Below, piece by piece: positions 8,776 through 17,109 of a stretch of 39,951 bases of DNA. The stretch comes from Sphaerochaeta sp. (GTDB lineage: Bacteria; Spirochaetota; Spirochaetia; Sphaerochaetales; Sphaerochaetaceae). A model generated the notes under the pieces. It did not search any database and was not told the DNA's origin. It was given only the letters and a program-made list of their open reading frames with translations. The DNA is taken from contig JAEINL010000033.1 in NCBI GenBank assembly GCA_016342655.1, positions 1-39,951 on the forward strand. Reading direction: 5' to 3'. Within the stretch, counting starts at the first letter, position 1. The number at the start of each line of letters is the position of its first letter. The position numbers were made by a program, and so were the translations under genes.

Positions 8776-9839
8776 GATTTGCCCTCGAGAAACGGGACAG
8801 CCGCTCCCAAAAGATGACCATTCTGGTCCCAGTCTTATCTCTGTTGATTTCCTTTCTGCTTGGGGCAATTGTCCTTGGCCTTAACAACGCTAATCCAATC
8901 CAGACCTATGCCGCTATGGCAAAGGGTGCCTTCGGTAGCCAGTCAAAAATCCAGTTCACCTTGGTTAAGACTATACCCCTGCTGCTGTGCGGTCTTGCGG
9001 TAGGGATTGCCTTCAGACTGAAGTTCTGGAACATCGGTGCTGAAGGCCAGTATGTCAGTGGTGCCATCGGTATCACCTGGGTAATGCAGTTCTGGACCTT
9101 CCTGCCCAATTGGATGCTACTACCTGTTGGAATAGTGGTAGGTGTCTTGTTTGGTGCTATCTGGGGTGGTATTCCTGGAGTCCTCAAGGCCCAGTGGAGC
9201 GTCGATGAGACACTGGCCACCCTGATGCTCAACTACATCATCATAGGATTCGCAGAATATCTCTATATCAGTGCATGGAAAGCACCCAGAGGAAACATGG
9301 GAACCGTCAGGTATCCTGAGTTTGCCTGGTTGCCCAGAATCTGGGGTCGAGTCCATGCCGGCATTTTGTTTGCCCTGATACTCGTTTTCGTCCTCTGGTT
9401 TGTCCTGTACAAGACTCGATGGGGATTTGAACTGAACATGATCGGCAAGAACCAGAGGGCTGCTAGATGCCAGGGTGTCTCCATCAAGAAGAATATCATC
9501 ATAGCTATGCTCATCTCTGGTGGCATTGCAGGTCTTGCAGGAGTCATTGACGCAGCTGCAGTCTCCCACCAATTAACGAAGGGTGTGGATGCCGGCTATG
9601 GGTTTACGGGCATCATCATCGCTTGGATGAGTGGGCTGAATCCCATAGCTTCAATCTTCATCGCTCTGCTCATGGCAGCCTTGGAAACGGGATCAGATGC
9701 CTTGCAGATCACCCTCAAGCTACCGGCAGCGATGGGAGAGGTCCTACAGGGCCTTATCCTCATTCCCCTATTGGCAGGTAGCGTATTCACCGAGTACAAG
9801 CTGCGCATTTTAGGCAAACATAAGGAGATTTCCAAATGA
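8772..9839 (+). CDS. Nucleoside ABC importer permease 1
   Basis: Inner-membrane permease of the BPD_transp_2 (branched-chain/ribose/BMP) type, 355 aa, with about eight to ten hydrophobic helices. The segment KFWNIGAEGQYVSGAIG is characteristic of the NupP/YufP-like first permease, and a positively charged loop MIGKNQRAARCQGVS is the likely ATPase-contact region. It overlaps both neighbours by four bases (ATGA at 8772 and at 9836), so ATPase and both permeases should be made in matched amounts. It is expected to pair with the 323-aa permease as a heterodimeric channel. Confidence 0.92.
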   Translation: MRFALEKRDSRSQKMTILVPVLSLLISFLLGAIVLGLNNANPIQTYAAMAKGAFGSQSKIQFTLVKTIPLLLCGLAVGIAFRLKFWNIGAEGQYVSGAIGITWVMQFWTFLPNWMLLPVGIVVGVLFGAIWGGIPGVLKAQWSVDETLATLMLNYIIIGFAEYLYISAWKAPRGNMGTVRYPEFAWLPRIWGRVHAGILFALILVFVLWFVLYKTRWGFELNMIGKNQRAARCQGVSIKKNIIIAMLISGGIAGLAGVIDAAAVSHQLTKGVDAGYGFTGIIIAWMSGLNPIASIFIALLMAALETGSDALQITLKLPAAMGEVLQGLILIPLLAGSVFTEYKLRILGKHKEISK

Positions 9840-10807
9840 ACTGGATAGATTTTACCACAAAACTACTTGCGGCAACCCTTGCAATGGGAACCTCCCTCAC
9901 CTACGCCACCCTCGGAGAAGTGTATACCGAGAAAACAGGAATCCTTAATCTGGGAATGGAAGGTATCATGCTCATGGGAGCTCTAACGGGTTTTGCAACT
10001 GCCTTTTCCACAGGAAACCTTTACCTAGCCATCCTGGTGGCAATGTTTGTCGGGGGCTTCTTCTCTTTGATGCACGCATTCTTGTGCATCAGCATGAGAG
10101 CAAACCAGGTTGTCTCTGGCCTTGCCATCACCATGTTTGGAACCGGTATGGCCAACTTCCTCGGACAGCGTCTCGGCCCTGCTTCCAACAGATTCAACCT
10201 CGCCGGTATGAATCTTGCTACAAAGTTCGACAACATAGCAATCCCGGGCTTGAGTAAAATTCCCATAGTGGGAGCCTTGTTTGATGTGAGTGTGCTCACC
10301 TATGCCCTCTACCTGATCATCCCCTTTGCCTGGTTCTTCATGTACAAGACCAAGCACGGCATGGTGGTTCGCTCTGTTGGAGAGAATCCCAGGACTGCTG
10401 CTGCAATGGGTATTTCAGTAGCAAAAATACGGTACATCTACACTGTAATAGGCGGCATGTTTGCAGGTCTTGGAGGGGCATGCCTCTCGCTGAGCTTCAC
10501 CCCAAGCTGGAATGACGGCATGACTGGAGGCAAAGGCTGGATAGTCATCGCCCTGGTCATCTTCGCTGCATGGAATCCAGGAAGGGTGATAATCGGGACG
10601 TTGATCTTCGGCGGAATCACAAGCTTGCAGTTCAGTCTGCAGGCTGCAGGGTTTAAGATGGTCATCCCAACCCAATTCCTCGCCTTCTCTCCCTACCTGA
10701 TAACTCTGGTAGTACTTACCGCCATGACTATCATCAGCCAGAAGAAAAAAGGATCTTTTGCCTCTCCTTCTGCGTTGGGTACTTCTTTTGCCATTGACGA
10801 CAAGTGA
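9836..10807 (+). CDS. Nucleoside ABC importer permease 2
   Basis: Second inner-membrane permease of the same importer (NupQ/YufQ-like), 323 aa, hydrophobic throughout. Diagnostic motifs are TGILNLGMEGIMLMGAL near residue 40 and RSVGENPRTAAAMGI (about 180), the coupling loop facing the ATPase. It is the last gene of the four-gene importer and is followed 20 bases later by a strong terminator. The start overlaps the stop of permease 1 by four bases. Confidence 0.92.
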   Translation: MNWIDFTTKLLAATLAMGTSLTYATLGEVYTEKTGILNLGMEGIMLMGALTGFATAFSTGNLYLAILVAMFVGGFFSLMHAFLCISMRANQVVSGLAITMFGTGMANFLGQRLGPASNRFNLAGMNLATKFDNIAIPGLSKIPIVGALFDVSVLTYALYLIIPFAWFFMYKTKHGMVVRSVGENPRTAAAMGISVAKIRYIYTVIGGMFAGLGGACLSLSFTPSWNDGMTGGKGWIVIALVIFAAWNPGRVIIGTLIFGGITSLQFSLQAAGFKMVIPTQFLAFSPYLITLVVLTAMTIISQKKKGSFASPSALGTSFAIDDK

Positions 10808-10826
10808 CTCTGGTGTATCACATGTG

Positions 10827-10851
10827 AACGGGACCTTCGGGTCCCGTTTTT
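10827..10851 (+). terminator. Rho-independent terminator of the importer operon
   Basis: AACGGGACC (10827-10835), loop TTCG and GGTCCCGTT (10840-10848) form a 9-bp stem running into a T tract (10847-10851). UUCG-type tetraloops are especially stable. Confidence 0.9.
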
Positions 10852-10891
10852 CATCCTTGCCCGCTTGGAGGGAATTGGATAGGATAAGGCT

Positions 10892-11359
10892 ATGAAGAAA
10901 ACAAATGCAATGAGAATCCTTGAAAGCCTAGGCATCGAATATGAGGTGCTTTCCTATGATTGGGATGAAGACCATCTTGATGCCGTGCATGCCAGCCATA
11001 GCGCAGGACTTCCCAGCGAACAGGTATTCAAGACCATTGTCATGCAGAACAGTGACAATGCGGTGTTCGTGTTCTGTCTCCCATCTGATTTCTCAGTAAG
11101 CCTGAAGAAAGCACGCTCTTTGACCGGTAGCAAGGAAATAAATCTTATCGGGCTGGAGAACCTATTGAGCCTCACCGGATATGTTCGGGGAGGATGCTCT
11201 CCTCTGGGCATGAAAAAACACTTCCCCACCTTTGTGGAGGAACTTGCCCTCTTGCAGGAGCATATCTATGTCAGTGCGGGCTTGAGGGGCTTCCAGCTGA
11301 AGATAACCCCTAAGGCCCTAGTGAAGGCTACTGAGGCTGTTTTTGCAGACTTCACCTAG
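10892..11359 (+). CDS. ybaK: YbaK/EbsC-type Cys-tRNA(Pro) deacylase
   Basis: A trans-editing enzyme that hydrolyses Cys mischarged on tRNA(Pro) in the cytoplasm. 155 aa, the normal family length. Visible family features are VFKTIV with the conserved lysine (K47), the FVFCLPSDFSVSLKKA core strand, and GYVRGGCSPLGMKK, the glycine-rich substrate loop. AGGA seven bases before ATG 10892 serves as ribosome site. The gene stands alone between the importer terminator and a convergent gene whose stop overlaps its own by four bases. Deacylase specificity (Cys versus Ala) is inferred from the closest family pattern. Confidence 0.88.
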   Translation: MKKTNAMRILESLGIEYEVLSYDWDEDHLDAVHASHSAGLPSEQVFKTIVMQNSDNAVFVFCLPSDFSVSLKKARSLTGSKEINLIGLENLLSLTGYVRGGCSPLGMKKHFPTFVEELALLQEHIYVSAGLRGFQLKITPKALVKATEAVFADFT

Positions 11360-12243
11360 CGGTGCCTGTTCTGACTGGTAAAGTATCGTCTCAGCCTTCG
11401 GCTTGCGGAGACCCCGACAAGTAAGAGTATCAGCAGGATTGCGGCAGAGAACAGGCTTAGGGACCAGCTCAGGGACCAGAGGCCTTGCCTGTAGTGCGTC
11501 ATAAAGATATCCAGGACTGTGAGGGTCAAGAATAATATTATAAGATTAAAGAAAACAAGGTCAGCCAACTGGAGCCGGTTTTTTTTGCGCGTCAGGAACA
11601 GGAAGTAGAAGAGGCCTTCTCCCAAGAAAAGCACACAGGCAGTGGGCAATGCAACAGGGACAAACCATGTCAGGTTGCCTGCAATAATGCTGTTGATCAT
11701 AGCAACATACCCAAGAAGGGAGGCCATAAGCAGAAGGGCTGTCCACCCATGATGAGCCTTGGCCTTTTTTGTTGTGGTAAAGACGGCAAAGACCCAGAGG
11801 AGAAGCAAGGCCCCTACTGCGATGAGTGACCAACTGAGATGTGTGCTTGTTCCATCAAGGCCCAGAAGATAGAGTGACACCAACACGATATGGGTGGTTG
11901 CCTGGGCAACATAGGTATGCTTAGCCACCAGAGCCATCGCTATGACAAGGGCTCCCATAGCAGTGCTGAACAGGGGAACAAAACTATGTTCGATATTCCC
12001 TGAAAACCACATGGTAAGGGCGATGGTAATCTCACTCACCACCAACAGTGCAACTATGAGTTCGATGATACCCTTGCTTGTCTTGGTTATGCCTTCTGTA
12101 CCCTTTGGAGGCAACGGTTGGGGAAACAGAGGTTCTGAATACCCCCTCTCAAGACCAGGAGGGAGTAGTACAGGGGTCTTGCACAGCGGGCATTCTCGTG
12201 CCCCCTCTTCCAGCTTAACCCCACACTTTACACAATAGGCCAT
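11356..12243 (-). CDS. Zinc-ribbon membrane protein (DUF6320-like)
   Basis: A 295-aa membrane protein with an N-terminal zinc ribbon: cysteines at 4, 7, 18 and 21 (YCVKCGVKL, then ECPLCKTP). A Pro-rich linker and about seven or eight hydrophobic helices follow. This layout matches what I remember as DUF6320 proteins, which are frequently encoded beside acetyltransferase/condensation-like proteins, exactly as here: the upstream gene ends three bases before this start. No enzymatic motif is seen. It may anchor or regulate the partner acyltransferase, but the function is undescribed as far as I know. It is the last gene of the ridA-gcvT run. Confidence 0.65.
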   Translation of the reverse strand: MAYCVKCGVKLEEGARECPLCKTPVLLPPGLERGYSEPLFPQPLPPKGTEGITKTSKGIIELIVALLVVSEITIALTMWFSGNIEHSFVPLFSTAMGALVIAMALVAKHTYVAQATTHIVLVSLYLLGLDGTSTHLSWSLIAVGALLLLWVFAVFTTTKKAKAHHGWTALLLMASLLGYVAMINSIIAGNLTWFVPVALPTACVLFLGEGLFYFLFLTRKKNRLQLADLVFFNLIILFLTLTVLDIFMTHYRQGLWSLSWSLSLFSAAILLILLLVGVSASRRLRRYFTSQNRHR

Positions 12244-12245
12244 AC

Positions 12246-13556
12246 CTACTCCTTATATTCTTGTGTTCGGTTGGTCGAAACCTCAACAGGGATTCCGTCT
12301 TCTACAAGAAAACGACAGAAAAAACGCTCCAGGGAGGTATCTGTATTGTAAAAACTGCTGAAGTTGATGACCACCTTATCCTTAAAACCGACGACGGCAA
12401 GAGACACCTTGTTCATCTGGCCGGGACAGAGATAAAAATCCATGCGCGCGAGAGAGCTCTCAAGTTCTTCTGGGATTTTCACAAACCCCAGATTGGAGAT
12501 GACAGCTGAATACAGGTCATCACCAAGTGAGTTGGAAAGCAATTTGAACAAGGGGTTCTTGATGGCAGTGGGGGCGAACCGCATCAGGATATGGCGCTCT
12601 CCTCCCACATTTCGTTTTATCTGACTACGGATTCTTTTGGGATCCTGCGAAAGACCCATATCCAGCTGAATCTTCTTAAGAATCTCCTCAAAGGTGTACT
12701 CTCCAAGTGCTGGTTCAATGCCAGGAACAGCAAAAAGGGTAAAGTTCCTCATGGTGTCGAAATGAAAGATCTTCCTCAGATTCATAGGAACCGAGAGGTT
12801 GATGGGTTTGCGTTTCTTTTGTTGGGGCACTTCCTGCTTCTGAAACTCCTGAAAGGCCATTACGAGGATTGAGGAGAGATACACCGTTATCGTATAGCCT
12901 CGTTCCCTACAGCGAGAGCGTAGGACCTTTGCATCGACTGAAGCACTGATGACCTTCACCCTGTCATCATACGAGCCAGTTCCCTTTCGGTGATAGGCCG
13001 CCCCTGTTGAGGGGGAACCAGGAATATTCTTATCATAGAAGTGCTGGAAAGGGTCACTGAACTCCTGAATGGTTGGACTTGCAGCAAAGTCCAAGGAACC
13101 TTCAAAGGTCACATCAGCAATTTCAGCGAGACGGCAGTACTCACTGACAATCATCTTCAGGTATACCAAGGCCCCTGATCCGTCGGTAAGGGCATGAAAA
13201 CACTCTAAGGCTATCCTATGCTTGCTATAGAGCACTTTGAAGAGGTAGCCGTTGTTGTTCTTGAAAAAGATCCTTCCACTTGGATAGGAACCTTCCTCAT
13301 GCAAGACAGGGCTCTTGTAATTTGGGGAGAGATAGTACCAGAAGAAGCCCTTATGCAGGCTCACCTTGGCGTAGGAACAGCGCTCTAGGGTTTTATGCAG
13401 GGCAAGCTCCAAGATTTTGGGTACTATCTCCTGCTTCAAATCCATGGAAACCCGATAAGTGTTCGCATTGTATCTTGCCTCCGTTGGAGGGTAGATAAGA
13501 GCAGAGTTGTCCAGGGCAATGAATCCTTCGGGTGCGTAGCTTTGTACTCGTATCAT
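12246..13556 (-). CDS. Alcohol acetyltransferase / condensation-domain-like protein
   Basis: A CoA-dependent acyltransferase-fold protein of about 436 aa. The catalytic-type motif HxxxDG is present as FHALTDGSG (H121, D125), early in the chain as in alcohol acetyltransferases and NRPS condensation domains. Later blocks such as KPINLSVPMNLRKIFHFDTMRNFTL (split here for description: NLSVPMNLR, then MRNFTLF) fit that fold. I chose ATG 13556, one base after the gcvT stop (TAGGATG). The longer frame from 13580 would merely re-read the gcvT 3' end in another frame. It is tightly linked to the DUF6320-like membrane protein. The substrate is unknown; a lipid or glycolipid acylation role is possible. 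Confidence 0.72.
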   Translation of the reverse strand: MIRVQSYAPEGFIALDNSALIYPPTEARYNANTYRVSMDLKQEIVPKILELALHKTLERCSYAKVSLHKGFFWYYLSPNYKSPVLHEEGSYPSGRIFFKNNNGYLFKVLYSKHRIALECFHALTDGSGALVYLKMIVSEYCRLAEIADVTFEGSLDFAASPTIQEFSDPFQHFYDKNIPGSPSTGAAYHRKGTGSYDDRVKVISASVDAKVLRSRCRERGYTITVYLSSILVMAFQEFQKQEVPQQKKRKPINLSVPMNLRKIFHFDTMRNFTLFAVPGIEPALGEYTFEEILKKIQLDMGLSQDPKRIRSQIKRNVGGERHILMRFAPTAIKNPLFKLLSNSLGDDLYSAVISNLGFVKIPEELESSLARMDFYLCPGQMNKVSLAVVGFKDKVVINFSSFYNTDTSLERFFCRFLVEDGIPVEVSTNRTQEYKE

Positions 13557-13557
13557 C

Positions 13558-14676
13558 CTATTCGTCGTACCGCTTGCCATGTTTGAAGAAAGGGGTTTTC
13601 ACCAGTTTAGCCCGTTTCTTTTTACCATGGATTTCAATGGTCAGTTCATCACCAAACTTGAGTTTAACCTCTCGCTTGATAAGGACATAGGCACAAAATA
13701 TCTGCAAGGTGGGGCTTTTGGTTCCACTGGTGACAAAACCAATGCTCTCATCACCAAGAAAGACTTCACACCCAGCGCGAGGAACAGCCTTGTCTATCAT
13801 CTCCACACCCCGAAGGGTTCTGGGAATGCCTTCTTCCTTCTGCTTTGCAAGCGCGTCCTTCCCGCAAAAATCCTCTTTTTCAAGACGCACGAAGTACCCA
13901 AGATTTGCTTCCAGTGGGGTGATGGTGTCGCTTATCTCATGCCCGTAGAGGGGCAGTTTCGCCTCAAGGCGAAGCGTATCCCTACAGCCAAGGCCACAGC
14001 ACTCGATCCCCTGTTCCTCCCCTGCTTCCAAGAGAGTATTCCAAAGCAGAGGCGCATCTTCTGCAGCACAGTACAGCTCAAAGCCATCTTCGCCTGTATA
14101 GCCTGTACGGCTGATAAGGCTCATGACCTCCCCTACTGCACAGGGAGACCGATAGGTAAAGGAGAGGATATCCTCACACTCAGGGACAAGCTTCTTGAGG
14201 ACATCAACAGAGAGAGGGCCCTGCAGGGCAAGCAAAGCTGTCCTGTCAGAGAGATCTACGACAGTAGGTCGCACTTCTCCCGGATAGGGTACCCCTTCTC
14301 GGATCCAGGCAAGGTCCTTCTCAATGTTGGAAGCGTTCATGACCACCAGGTAGGAGGTACGGTCACGGCAGTAGATGAGCAGGTCATCCACAACGGTACC
14401 GTTGGGATAACACATCATGGTATACATGACTCCACCTTTTGTCATACTGCTGATGGCATTGGTACAGAGGTAGTCAAGAAATTCAGTTGCATTTTCTCCG
14501 GTTACCAGGCACTCACCCATGTGGGAGACATCGAACAGGCCTACCTTGGTCCGTACTGCCTCGTGTTCGAAATTAATTCCCTTGGCATAGTTAACCGGAA
14601 GTTCCCAGCCGCCAAAATCGACGAGCTTAACCCCTTCGTACTGACTGTACGCATCATACAACGGTGTGCGTTTCAT
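13558..14676 (-). CDS. gcvT: Glycine cleavage system T protein (aminomethyltransferase)
   Basis: Transfers the methylene group from the aminomethylated H protein to tetrahydrofolate, releasing ammonia. 372 aa, normal length. Family marks: FGGWELPVNY, DVSHMGE (about 48-54), GTVVDDLLIY containing the catalytic Asp, LALQGP, SRTGYTGEDGFELY, and the C-terminal barrel. The start is 23 bases past the ridA stop. It overlaps none of the other glycine cleavage genes: gcvH and gcvP are not in the window, so those must be elsewhere or this copy acts in another folate reaction. Start ATG 14676 has GGAGGGAACGGG upstream. Confidence 0.93.
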   Translation of the reverse strand: MKRTPLYDAYSQYEGVKLVDFGGWELPVNYAKGINFEHEAVRTKVGLFDVSHMGECLVTGENATEFLDYLCTNAISSMTKGGVMYTMMCYPNGTVVDDLLIYCRDRTSYLVVMNASNIEKDLAWIREGVPYPGEVRPTVVDLSDRTALLALQGPLSVDVLKKLVPECEDILSFTYRSPCAVGEVMSLISRTGYTGEDGFELYCAAEDAPLLWNTLLEAGEEQGIECCGLGCRDTLRLEAKLPLYGHEISDTITPLEANLGYFVRLEKEDFCGKDALAKQKEEGIPRTLRGVEMIDKAVPRAGCEVFLGDESIGFVTSGTKSPTLQIFCAYVLIKREVKLKFGDELTIEIHGKKKRAKLVKTPFFKHGKRYDE

Positions 14677-14699
14677 CCCGTTCCCTCCTGGATTTTGTG

Positions 14700-15095
14700 C
14701 TAGATCAGAGCAATCATCTCAATTTCGACCGCTACATCCTTAGGAAGCTTGGCAACCTGGACAGCTGATCGTGCAGGAAGGATACCTTGCCCAAAATAGG
14801 AAGCATATACCGTATTCACTGCTGCAAAGTCATCCATATTCTTGAGGAATACAGTGGCCTTTACGACTTTGGAAAGGTCAGTACCTGCTTCTGCAAGGAC
14901 AGCCTTCATGTTTTCAAACACTTGCTTGGCCTGGTTTGCTGCGTCGCCACCAACCAGTTCATTGGTCTTTGGATCGACAGGCAGCTGGCCTGAGGTAAAT
15001 ACAAACGGTGCTGCTATGATAGCTTGGCTGTAGGGCCCGATGGCTGCAGGAGCCTTGTCTGTGTTGACGAGTTTCTTCTCTATTTGGGTGCTCAT
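14700..15095 (-). CDS. ridA: RidA family enamine/imine deaminase
   Basis: Hydrolyses reactive enamine/imine intermediates released by PLP enzymes such as threonine dehydratase; a cytoplasmic trimer. 131 aa from ATG 15095, which is preceded by AGGAG (15104-15108) at good spacing; the longer frame to 15155 has no support. Family signature: AIGPYSQAI near the N-terminus, TSGQLPVDP, and the C-terminal ARSAVQVAKLPKDVAVEIEMIA with the conserved substrate-binding Arg and Glu. It is first in the operon with gcvT. The pairing makes sense because both deal with amino-acid-derived nitrogen chemistry. Confidence 0.93.
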   Translation of the reverse strand: MSTQIEKKLVNTDKAPAAIGPYSQAIIAAPFVFTSGQLPVDPKTNELVGGDAANQAKQVFENMKAVLAEAGTDLSKVVKATVFLKNMDDFAAVNTVYASYFGQGILPARSAVQVAKLPKDVAVEIEMIALI

Positions 15096-15116
15096 GTGTT
15101 TTTCTCCTATGAGCAA

Positions 15117-15145
15117 ACAATACTCCCTGAACAACTCTCTTGCAA
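15117..15145 (-). promoter_or_regulatory. Probable promoter of the ridA operon
   Basis: On the minus strand TTGCAA (15145-15140), a 17-base spacer and TATTGT (15122-15117), 21 bases before the ridA start. Each hexamer matches the consensus at four positions. Confidence 0.5.
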
Positions 15146-15197
15146 GCAGTTCCAACTCTTAAAAGCCTCTGGAGGGGCAAAACAGGATAGTAGGGAA

Positions 15198-15355
15198 AAT
15201 GAAAGGTATCAATACCCCAGGGCAAGCCCTGGAAAGAGGAGGCGTTGCCTCCTTTCCCGAGCCAAGGGGCTCACGTATCTCACCTTGCTTTCCCGGCACT
15301 CGCTCGGTAATGGAACCATGGTTATGCTTCCGCTACTCTCGCTTCGTTGGGGAAT
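15198..15355. repeat. Structured ~157-bp repeat, copy 1
   Basis: About 92% identical to 23836-23991, in the same orientation. It is built of successive hairpins: GGTAT-CA-ATACC (from about 15205), CCAGGGC-AA-GCCCTGG (15217-15232), GGAAA..GGAGGC-GTT-GCCTCC-TTTCC (15231-15257) and GAGCC-AAGG-GGCTC (15259-15272). A conserved unstructured-looking 3' half follows. The last hairpin has three compensatory pair changes relative to copy 2. There is no transposase, so it could be a MITE- or REP-like element. It lies between the ridA promoter and the HAD-gene terminator. Confidence 0.9.
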
Positions 15356-15552
15356 CAAGAGAATATCAGGGCATGCTGTAGAAAAACTTTCTTGATACTC
15401 TTCTTATACTGTTCATAGTATCGTAGAATCGTGTTGTCCGTAAGGTTTTCCTGCAGAGAGATACCTTTGCTGATATATGCTTTTTCCTTCAGCAAGATCC
15501 ACCCCTTTTTTTGAAAAGTAGGCTCATTTGGTATGAAATATCTAGATGAACC
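15355..15552 (-). pseudogene. Coding-like remnant, unidentified
   Basis: The minus strand stays open for 65 codons between a TAG (15555-15553) and a TGA (15357-15355) and reads as plausible protein (FIPNEPTFQKKGWILLKE, then ENLTDNTILRYYEQYKKS). There is no ATG or ribosome site. It looks like the C-terminal end of a lost gene; its stop falls on the last base of repeat copy 1. I do not recognise the family. Confidence 0.3.
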
Positions 15553-15620
15553 CTATGTTTCAAGAATTTTCACTACTTCACAACAGCACCAATAGCTCAA
15601 AGCAAAATACAGCAAATAGG

Positions 15621-15653
15621 ATCAAAAAACGAAACCTCCACACAACGTGGAGG
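15621..15653 (-). terminator. Rho-independent terminator of the seven-gene operon
   Basis: On the minus strand CCTCCAC (15653-15647), loop GTTGT, GTGGAGG (15641-15635), then TTTCGTTTTTTG. It lies 20 bases past the HAD gene stop and closes the run that begins at the EamA gene. Confidence 0.85.
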
Positions 15654-15673
15654 CATGCACATCAGGAGTTCTT

Positions 15674-16318
15674 TTATAGTAGGGAAAGCAACTCTTCCGG
15701 GCTGGAGACAACACCCATCATTGAGTCTGTCTTCTCTTGTCCCCTAGGGAACCCAAAGCCATAGTCAACTGCTATGAAGGAAACGTTCGCCGCTTTTGCC
15801 CCCTCTTCATCGTGCACAGTGTCACCGACGAGTACTGCGTCTGTTGCATCAACACCAAGGCAAGCAAGCACGTTGTTCACGATGTCAGCCTTGCTAAGTT
15901 TTGAAGTCAGGTCACTTCCCTTAATAGTAGAGAAATAGGGAGCAAAGCCAAAATGGTCCATCATGGAGAGAGCAAGGCTCTCAGTCTTGAGGGTACCGAC
16001 AGCAAGCAAGTAGCCCTTCTCCTTGAGCGTGCCGAGGGTGCTCTTCATGCAAGGGTACTCCTTCGCCCCAAACTGCCCACGAATATCATACTCCTTGCGA
16101 TAGTGCTCTATTGCGTCTGCAATGAGCTCCTCTTCAAGGTTGTAGGTATTGATGAAGCATTCGGCAATGGGAGGACCAATGAACTTGCTCAGTTGGGAAA
16201 TGTCATGCTCAGGCTCTCGTCCTACCAACTGCACAGCCTTGTTCGCAGTGGCAAATATTCCAGAAGAGGTATCCATAAGGGTACCATCGAGGTCAAAGAT
16301 TACTAATTTGAATTTCAT
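15674..16318 (-). CDS. HAD-superfamily phosphatase (Gph-like)
   Basis: A cytoplasmic Mg-dependent phosphohydrolase, 214 aa. Motif I is FDLDGTLMDT (nucleophile D9, acid D11), with an alpha-helical cap typical of phosphoglycolate-phosphatase relatives. A Lys of motif III occurs in KLSKADIV, and motif IV is GDTVHDEEGAKAA. The start overlaps the stop of the inositol-monophosphatase-like gene by four bases. The substrate cannot be told from sequence; phosphoglycolate, pyrophosphate and sugar phosphates are all possible. With the preceding IMPase-like enzyme it may form a two-step dephosphorylation pair. It is the last gene before the terminator. Confidence 0.85.
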   Translation of the reverse strand: MKFKLVIFDLDGTLMDTSSGIFATANKAVQLVGREPEHDISQLSKFIGPPIAECFINTYNLEEELIADAIEHYRKEYDIRGQFGAKEYPCMKSTLGTLKEKGYLLAVGTLKTESLALSMMDHFGFAPYFSTIKGSDLTSKLSKADIVNNVLACLGVDATDAVLVGDTVHDEEGAKAANVSFIAVDYGFGFPRGQEKTDSMMGVVSSPEELLSLL

Positions 16319-17109
16319 TCCTGAACCATATGAAATAACCAGTCTTGTATCAAGCCATTTGTTGCAACAAGGTCACACCGACTATCAGAAAATGGTACAA
16401 GGGGGTCAGCGGGAGCGAAAGAACCTCCAGCCTCCTCAAGTATACAGATACCCGCAGCCATATCGTAGTAGCCCAAGCAAAGTTCATAATACCCATCGAT
16501 TCGTCCAGCTGCTATGTAACTCAGTTCAAGGGCACAAGAACCATAGGACCGAAGATCACTGGTTTCCAGAAAAATGCGATACATGTTCTCAAAGTACGGT
16601 ACAGCCAGCTTATGGTGTCGATGAGGGGGGACACAGACAATAAGAGCATGGGAAGAATCTTTCAACTGAGAGACCTGGATAGGTTTGCCATTAAGGAATG
16701 CACCACCGCCTTTGCTAGCCCAAAAGAGCTCGTTCTGGCGTGGATTGAACACAACACCAACCAAAGGCTTGAAAGGGTCCATCTCCCACGCAATGCTTAT
16801 GGAGTAGTCAGGAAGGGAACGAAAAAAGTTGGTCGTTCCATCAATGGGGTCTATAATCCAACGCCCATTTTCAAGAGTCCCACTAGAGCCAGTCTCTTCT
16901 CCAAATATGGCATCGGAAGGGAAGTGTTCCCTGATGATGGAGATGATGAGGTCTTCAGAAAGCTTATCAGTTTCAGTTACAAAATCATTGGCCTGCTTCT
17001 GGTAAATAGCGTGGTTGCCCTGTTTCTCTGCCTCCAATACAAAAGCTCCTGCTCTGTTAGCCGCAGAGATGGCAACCTGCAAATGCTCTACAATATCCTT
17101 TTCAGTCAT
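16315..17109 (-). CDS. Inositol monophosphatase family protein
   Basis: A Mg-dependent sugar/inositol phosphatase (IMPase/SuhB/CysQ fold), 264 aa from ATG 17109. That start overlaps the upstream stop (ATGA) and has AAGGGG before it; the longer frame to 17166 only re-reads the neighbour. Metal-site motifs are all present: GEETG (70-74), IDPIDGTTNF (86-95) and YDMAAG near residue 214, where WDxAAG is more common. GSCALELSYIAAGRIDGY precedes the last motif. The preferred substrate (inositol phosphate, PAP, fructose-1,6-bisphosphate) is not decided by the sequence. Confidence 0.87.
   Translation of the reverse strand: MTEKDIVEHLQVAISAANRAGAFVLEAEKQGNHAIYQKQANDFVTETDKLSEDLIISIIREHFPSDAIFGEETGSSGTLENGRWIIDPIDGTTNFFRSLPDYSISIAWEMDPFKPLVGVVFNPRQNELFWASKGGGAFLNGKPIQVSQLKDSSHALIVCVPPHRHHKLAVPYFENMYRIFLETSDLRSYGSCALELSYIAAGRIDGYYELCLGYYDMAAGICILEEAGGSFAPADPLVPFSDSRCDLVATNGLIQDWLFHMVQE

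Noticed and set aside
13557-13580. Longer N-terminus (start 13580) for the acyltransferase-like protein
   Set aside because: The extra residues re-read the gcvT 3' end in another frame; ATG 13556 directly after the gcvT stop is simpler.
15199-15381. Short plus-strand ORF inside repeat copy 1 as a real peptide gene
   Set aside because: The frame is not preserved in copy 2 because of a 2-base length difference, whereas hairpins are preserved.
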